From: Saccoglossus kowalevskii
Lineage: Eukaryota > Hemichordata > Enteropneusta > Harrimaniidae
Length of the DNA stretch: 40,275 nucleotides
NCBI RefSeq assembly: GCF_000003605.2
Contig: NW_003140812.1
Coordinates: 832,133-872,407 of the forward strand
Reading direction: 5' to 3'
Position 1 is the first letter of the stretch. Every line of letters begins with the position of its first letter. This document shows, in pieces, positions 33,119 through 40,275 of this stretch. The translations under genes were made by a program, and so were the position numbers. The notes beneath the pieces were generated by a model that was not told the origin of the DNA, did not search any database, and was given only the letters and a program-made list of their open reading frames with translations.

Positions 33119-36100
33119 TTTACAACTGTGTTATGTAAATCAAGTGTATTTCTATTGTGCGGGTAAGCTGCTGTCATTTCCATGGTAATTTGCTGATCGC
33201 TGTGACAAGAATACCGAGGACAGGAATAACACACGGAAACTACAGGTTTCTGTCATCTCCCTGTTATTTACGCCACGTGATAGACTTGGTATACTTTACC
33301 AAAAAGACCTCGATATGGCACATTTCATAGGAACAATCAGAATGTTTGGTGTAATTTCGTCGATTTTCACCCAGAAAACAACACCGTTTATTATTTTGTA
33401 TATAATTTTTGTTTTGGTATTATATATCATATTCATATGTTAGCTAGCGTATTGATGAATTAATACGACACAAGAAAAATGTTAATTCCCGATCATCGAA
33501 TAATTCTTTCGAACACAGGATGCCTCAATTGTTACCATAACTACAGTACAGACAAATAACGAGCATATAAACAATATAAAATACGAAATTCGAACTCACT
33601 AATCACGGCTTCTCAACTCATATCTTGTTAATATTTTGACGAACTGATAACAATTAATCGTGTATATACTGTACCACTGAATGCATTCTAATACGGATTG
33701 CTGTTGGATTTATGATTCGATGGTCAGTCAGTCGAGGAATTATGCATGACAGCTTGAAGCAGAGTGATGTAAATTTATAATTTATAATCATCCGCCATTG
33801 TAGTATAATACTGAATGTGAATCCTATCTCGTACAATCAGAAACTATGATTAATGACGGTAACTGATGTAAGATTTATAAAACAATAAAAAAAAATCCAA
33901 GCCGAAATGTTATTGAATCTCGTAAAGAAGGTCAGCAATTATGAATACCTACAGCACACATAAACAAATATTGTTTTGTTTTCAGAGTTATACATATTTT
34001 AACCATACACATAGGACACTTAACGTTACAATGACTAATTTAGTATATCTGTACAAACCAGCTCATTGTAAACACAGTCCACGGCACGTCTAAATTCTTC
34101 GACATGAACTTACGGGTATATCATATTGAAATGTGAGCGTCGACAATACAACATAAACTAATTTTTTTTCGCGTTTTTAACGAATCAGCTAACATTAATC
34201 GCATTGTAACAGTGTTATAATTGAAGGAATTCAGATCATTTAACTACAAAATATTCTTGTGCTTAAATATTTAGTAGAACACTGATAATTGTTTTACTAA
34301 CGTGGCGCAATGTTATACATCATTGCATATCACCTGCTTTGCTGTCTGTAAACAAATCAAAACACGAACAAATACGAAGATAAGCGACATATGCAATATC
34401 ATTGCAAGTTACATGTGTTTCACAGTTGCATAATAAATATATATGTCCTTGAAAATCAAATTTTAATTAGTATTGGTTTATACAGTAATCCCACCGAACG
34501 GATTTACTTTGTTACTGGGAAACCGTCAAGTGCCCCTGAGTTGGTAATTTAATTTCCTTCTATGTGAAAACCCCGAAAGGAAATCCTAATAAATGGCGTA
34601 AATGTATAAATCACGACAAAATTGAAAACTCCCGAGGCATATATACAGCGTGTTGGTTGAGCTTCATCCGACGTAGTTAATAGAGGGACTATTTTGGTCA
34701 CGGATGTGCACAATACGTCATGCCGTTTAAGTGAAGCAGCCCAGGAAACTACCGTACCGGTACTTTGTACCACGCAAGTTGACCTTCGATATATTGCATA
34801 AAAGATGGATAGTATTACATGCGACATTAGGCAAACTGAGTGGGCATGAGGAATAATACATATTGTACATTACAGACGGAAATGCGTCGTATCCCGAGCT
34901 GTTCCGTAACTATATTTGTTCGAAAGTCATTGTATGAAATAGTAATGCTGTATAAACGCTACAGTGAAAACGCTAGACTACAATAATGTCCAGTCTCAAT
35001 GGAACAGACACGAAGTTTACCCCGCTTGTCAATCTTCATTCGGCAAACTGTTTGTAAAACACTTCGATTATTCGGAGCTTAACCAAAAAAACTGTTGTTT
35101 TTAGCCCAAGAGACAATCTTTGAAATTAACAAAATAATCAAATCCGATGGGAATTTCACTTGAGACTTGTAACTTTTCACACTAATCCTTTACTCTCTTC
35201 GTGTTAATTGAATTTCATGACACGCTTCGCGCAATTTCAGGCGATTTAAATGTGCAATGGTACACACACTAACAAACAGCGACACGGTACATTACATTAT
35301 TCTGTCACACACACGTGCTATATCATCGAACAACCGAACAAAAGAGAGATAGAACTTATCTACTTTCAACCACCATGCGTGTATTATATTTGTGCAACGA
35401 AAACGTGCTGCTTAAAAGACATATCTCACGATGTCGAACAAACACGGTGTATACCAAATAAAGTAATACACGCGTTTCTAGCTATGTGTCTATTATCAAC
35501 TCAGACGCGATATTGTACATGCATTTTATGTGTCCATTACACACGTCTAAAATAGCCGTAAACCCATCAACTTCAAGTTTACAATTGACTTAAGAAAATA
35601 ATACAATTGCTTTTATTAGCGTGATCAATTAGCATCATCGAATGAGCAACCACTTTCACATTAATTCTTAGTTTCAAATCTTCCGATGTTTCACTAATCT
35701 TAATGCCATCAACGTTAGAAAAGTAATTTGTTTGACGTTAACCTTGGGCGAATATGTATAACCAATTTCGGCAGATAGAATCACTGAGTGTACTACGGCA
35801 ATTCCATTTTCAACCAACGTCTTGACATGCAAATTAGCTGTATTTGAGTTCATCTATCAAATGTTTACGAACTATAGTAATAATAAACTAATACAAAGTG
35901 AAAACAATAAACACACGGTCACAAATTACATTTGTGTTGTAATACAGCGTGAACAAATCCTACACCAACATATTTCTTAATTCCATTTTAAATTCCACCA
36001 TCACTATGCATACGATCTTTAGAAATGCTAATGCTGTCAACGATGAAAAACACTAACACGACGTGGCGTTTCAGCGTATTGACTTGTCCAGCTTGTTCAC

Positions 36101-37689
36101 TCATTAAACACAGCAGACATGTATTCCCGGGCACTATTAATGTACCGACACGTATACACGTGTATATAACTGTTTTGACGTATCAAGCGATCACTAATAT
36201 ATTTCTGAAAGCAGAAACAAGAATAATAATAATAATTGAAAGAATATAAGCATTATATTCCTTAAGAACTCCTTCGCGTATTAAATTTGATGAAATCGTG
36301 CCTGAGAACACCAATGTGCTCTACATTGGATGATTAATGCATCGCGGTTATTACAAAGTACATGGTTCCAGTTGTTTCGGGTTTTATTGATCAAGAAATG
36401 CAATACTGTTGTTATTTTGCGTTACTAATTTCTACATTTAATAATGGGCGCTTTATATTTCAAGTACTGTCCATTTGTGTGTTAGCTAAATTGAAACTAT
36501 TAAAACTTGAATTCTTCATGTAAAGCAATTTACATGCATCGCGGTAGTCTTTTGTTAACTTGTACTCCAGACTTCTTACTTTTCTTCATGTTTATAATTA
36601 GAGATAGGATTTTATTTAGTTTCTCATTGCTAAATATCTGATAATAGACATATGTATTGTTAATATATACATTTAAGTATAACGGTACTATACATTTCAA
36701 CCGATCGGTGAATATAAGAATTTTCCGCCATGCGCTGAAATAACATTCTATCATTTTTTACATTGTGAATGACAGTCTGTCTGTCTCAAATGCGAAAAAC
36801 TAACATTCAATCGACTTTCGACATGTTTTCCAGATGAATATGGAATGTGTTTGCACCAGAACAACATTATGCACATGCTGTTACTGTAACATTAAAATGA
36901 CGAAATGTTGCAAATGACACACGCCAAAATTTCAAATCTCATATAAAATACACATTCAGGATTCTGTCTTTATGACAAAAAAACTATCGACAATCCTCAT
37001 CGATCGTTTATGAAATAAAACAGAATAGTAAGATAATCAACGTACTCCATCAAGTTCATGTTTGCATCTAATTGATGTCACAACTAGATACATATGTATT
37101 CGATTAGACACCAACGATGTGCGAATATATAGTCTGTAAGCGACTATCTTGAGAGAAAACCTGTATTTGACTTTGTAACTACGATGCTAAACAAAAACAT
37201 CTTAGTTTACATTATAGTTACCGTAATTACCGTAATTTGTAGACGCATTGTCAAGTATGATATATCTACAGTTTACTTAATGCCAGGAAAATGTGTTATT
37301 GCTCACGCACCCAGTTTATGCGCCCCCATAGCAACGGTCAACTTGACTTATAAATATAGCAAAATATGTTATCTGGGTCACCTTCGACATTTCAAGAAAT
37401 GTTAGGCGCCATGGAGTACGACATAGACCATTAAACCATTATGCTATTAGACCAACATACGCTATTAAACAATATTCTTAATGCATATTTGAAATTTGAT
37501 TGCATTGTTGGCTTCAGCAAAATAATGCAAATAAGCTGTATAGCCGACGTAATCTCATACAATGTGGGTTTTCCGACACAGTAATTGACATTCAGAATCC
37601 ATAGTCAATAATATTTTTTTTTAATAAATAGTCTATTCCTAATATTTGGCTCAACCCAAAGGTTTTAGAAATGCGACCAAGATTACATT
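33119..37689. other. A+T-rich DNA with no recognisable gene
   Basis: Apart from the weak repeat at 33714-33751 I see nothing I can name. The longest frames are 101 codons (35250-35555, plus) and 92 codons (34549-34827, minus). They have no domain and no partner elsewhere in the window. Their Cys/Ile/Thr-heavy composition is that of chance translation. Confidence 0.5.
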
Positions 37690-37727
37690 CACAACAACAA
37701 CAATAAAAACAACAGAAACAACAACCA
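37690..37727. repeat. Interrupted (CAA)n microsatellite
   Basis: CAA triplets broken by ATAAAAA and GAAA. It is shorter and less pure than the tract at 50-90. Confidence 0.85.
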
Positions 37728-39538
37728 GCAATCCAGTGGCTGGCTAGTAGACTAGAACAGTAGACTATCGATGATAAAATTGATAGAATACACAGTTTTG
37801 GAAGAAACACACGAATAGACAATATATTTTTTATGAATTATAATTTGCATACAAATTTCATGAATCCCTATTTCAAAGTAATATTCATTAAGAAATACGT
37901 TCCATTAATTCGATCAGTCGTATTAAAAAGATTTATTTACGGCAATATATGTGTTAACGTAGGAATATTAATATGATTATCATATCATTTGCATATAATT
38001 ATATCATTTGCAGCAACATATGCTCACCATTGAGGTTCCAATATGCTGCTTATCATACAGGAAGCCAGGTTGAAAATTACCTTGCTGTTGTATCCATGGA
38101 AACCGTAGACTATAGCACTCACACCTCAGTCATTGATTTATTATTCCATGCAAGGCCATTGAAGTAATTATATTTGTGGCATATGTTTAATTTTACAACA
38201 TGAATATGGCAGTTGTTTTTTCAGCAGGTGAAAACTGTGTATTTCTGACATGAACATTACCACATAGGTTTTAATACGAGTCAAATACATCGGCGACTGA
38301 GTGTGAAAGTTTGCGCCTAGCACAAAGGTCAGTCACATATGAATATCGACTCCACGTTAAATGTCTTATCAGTCAATCAGTATATATCTGAATATGGTAT
38401 CAGAGGAAAGAGATAGGCAGCATTAGGCGGAGTCATTAGAGTCCGAGGATCTTGTTCCACTGACTCGCAATTAGCCACCACCTTCTCGCTAAGGACAAAT
38501 ATGCTCACGAAATGGAAACCATTCTGTGACGTCAGTCTAATACTTTTCACGTGTTTACACATCATGGAGCTAACGGTTAACGCGACCTATAGGCTCACCA
38601 CGCACAGTGGCACTACATTTCCTGAGATTTGTCTTATTCACAAATTAGCCTCACCGGATTTAAAAGAAATCTACAACTAGTGAATATGAAAGTAAAAGAG
38701 TTTTATTCATAATCATTTTGAGGCAACAAAAAATAATGATAGCTTTTTTAAAACCAACTCTTACGCTTCAAACCAGCACGTGAATATAACGACGGGAAAT
38801 TTAATTTGGTTGGTTAATATATTCCTGGTAGTATAAATCATTGAAATCTATGTTCATTTTTCGTTTGACAGCAAGGAACAAGAACCGACAGTTAACGCCA
38901 ACACTAATAAGAAACCTATTTTTGAATAATGGTTGTTTTAGCTTGTATTTTTTCAGTGCCTATGCTATTGCGCTATGACATTTAATGTACATCATATAAC
39001 AAAGTAACAAATATTGTCTAACAAATTAAATATAGTTGTTGCATGACTTATTACACAGCATTTACGATATCTATCTATATATATGGTAAGAACATGCATG
39101 AGAGAAGTTATATTGACACAATTCGCAGCAAGGTGAATTAACATGTCAATTCTGTCAGAATGGTTCTAGTCCTGAAAACATATAACCAGCTTTTTATTTT
39201 GTCCTAGGTGCAGAAAATTATTCAAACAATAAACATTCATTTATCAGATAGTAATGCTAGCATGAATGCTTAATTTTTATAATTGTCATCGTCAGGTGAC
39301 CCATTTCTAAAGGCATGATCAGTGTATTAATCCTACCACCGTCCGAGTTTTGCGGGTCAGGGATCAATACTTTGGAAATTCCGAAAAGAGAATCATTACA
39401 TTAATTGCATTTATTTAACTAATGCGGTATTGAAGGGCATTCTTATACTATGCGTGCACGTCATAGTACAAACAAGGAAGTTCTCGTCTTTCCGTATTAC
39501 CGTCGAAGTGCATCGTCGGCGATAACTATCAAACAATA
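37728..39538. other. A+T-rich DNA with no recognisable feature
   Basis: No open frame above 65 codons with protein-like composition, no repeat and no match to the duplicated unit was seen. Confidence 0.5.
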
Positions 39539-39817
39539 ATGCAATCACACTTTTACGACAGCAGCTTCGAATTTCACCGCATTAATCTTTTACTGTACGT
39601 CACCGCCTCCACTCGAGAAAAAGAAACTGAGATGTATATGACGAACGCACTTGAACTTAAGCATGTAATTTTACAAAAAATAGATTCCTCCCATTGGAAG
39701 GCAATCGAACGTTCATTTGGCGGCTTTAATCAAAGCAGTACATGCTCAATCAATTTCAACAAAAATGAAGATATATTTACAATTTATACTGAAATTGGCA
39801 ATGGGATATTGCATTAA
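39539..39817 (+). CDS. 92-codon ATG open frame of unknown nature
   Basis: It starts ACAATAATG and ends TAA 30 bp before the terminal minisatellite. Unlike most frames here its composition is balanced, with Glu, Lys, Asp, Arg and Ser spread through it. A possible amphipathic segment (about residues 24-53) contains Arg-Glu-Lys-Glu-Thr-Glu and Leu-Glu-Leu-Lys-His. I recognise no domain, signal peptide or membrane segment. Frames of 61 and 67 codons overlap its end in other phases. It could be a chance frame or a small exon. The evidence is length and composition only. Confidence 0.2.
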   Translation: MQSHFYDSSFEFHRINLLLYVTASTREKETEMYMTNALELKHVILQKIDSSHWKAIERSFGGFNQSSTCSINFNKNEDIFTIYTEIGNGILH

Positions 39818-39847
39818 TTGTGTGTTTAGTCGAAGATCAATTCTACA

Positions 39848-40186
39848 AGTTCGGGTGTTTATCAAATTATGTGACCCATGTTTATGCAATTCACATGTTT
39901 AGATATCTATCCTATTGGGAAATCCACATGTCCATATTTAGCCTATTGTACAATTCGCATATTGTGTGTACATCGTGCGATGCTGTCCACATGTTCGGGT
40001 ATTTATCCTATGGTGCAAGCTAAATGTTTGGGTTTTATCCGATGATGTACTCAACATGTTGGGTGCTTAGCACATGGTGCAATTTTCATATCTGCATTTT
40101 ATTTCCTTGATGCGCGTGTATTTATCATAGGATGTCATCCACATGCTGGGTGTTTTATGTATGCAATCCACGTGTTTGGATGAAGG
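39848..40186 (+). repeat. Minisatellite with ~32-bp unit, about 10-11 degenerate units
   Basis: Units follow the pattern CCACATGTTCGGGTATTTAT then CCTATGGTGCAA, with lengths of about 23-48 bp. Clear instances start near 39893, 39926, 39989, 40021, 40053, 40138 and 40170; others are more degraded. The array may reach closer to the window end. No similar unit was found elsewhere in the window. Confidence 0.8.
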
Positions 40187-40275
40187 ATAGTCAGTAGATA
40201 TCGACTTGTTTTACATAAACAGACTCTTCAAAATGAAGATCCTCATTAAGCCAGGCCTTCATTAAGCGCCAACCT

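Noticed and set aside
34549-34827. 92-codon minus-strand ATG frame
   Set aside because: No domain, no partner elsewhere and no splice or promoter signals. Its length is within chance expectation.

Overview
This is an A+T-rich (roughly two-thirds by eye) stretch of non-coding eukaryotic DNA. Every reading frame is broken every few dozen codons. There are no ribosome-binding sites or operons, CpG dinucleotides are not obviously depleted, and microsatellites, minisatellites and long diverged duplications are plentiful. That fits intergenic or deep intronic DNA of an animal, more likely an invertebrate than a vertebrate. I cannot name the species and I see no confident intact protein-coding gene, rRNA or tRNA.

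The main feature is a long, old, head-to-tail duplication. Three collinear, same-strand copies of a non-coding unit can be followed by eye: copy A (about 193-5300), copy B (about 6907-17850) and copy C (about 19440-27875). Shared blocks appear in the same order, at roughly 65-75% identity in the best parts: 193-620/6907-7266 (A/B); 1110-1256/7960-8114/19536-19640; 1436-1630/8370-8600/19830-20090; 1905-2033/9020-9140 (A/B); 2628-3010/12228-12600/23655-23990; 3838-4335/13495-13965/24806-25318; 4395-4860/14038-14430/25380-25470; 16065-16370/26800-27110 (B/C); 17460-17850/27470-27875 (B/C). The copies have since diverged through gains and losses. B carries a 65-bp minisatellite and an insertion of about 740 bp that C lacks. 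C carries a 30-unit ATT array. A is about 2.6 kb shorter than B and C in its middle and seems to lack the distal part. One short block near the end of copy A recurs at 33019-33118.

Right of copy C (27.9-40.3 kb) the sequence is mostly featureless. It holds a GC-rich hairpin (27986-28062), a less A+T-rich patch with a decayed C2H2 zinc-finger-like fragment and a 104-codon frame (about 29480-30150), small duplications, and a 32-bp-class minisatellite at the right end (39848-40186). No set of genes works together here; the interest lies in duplication history and repeat turnover.
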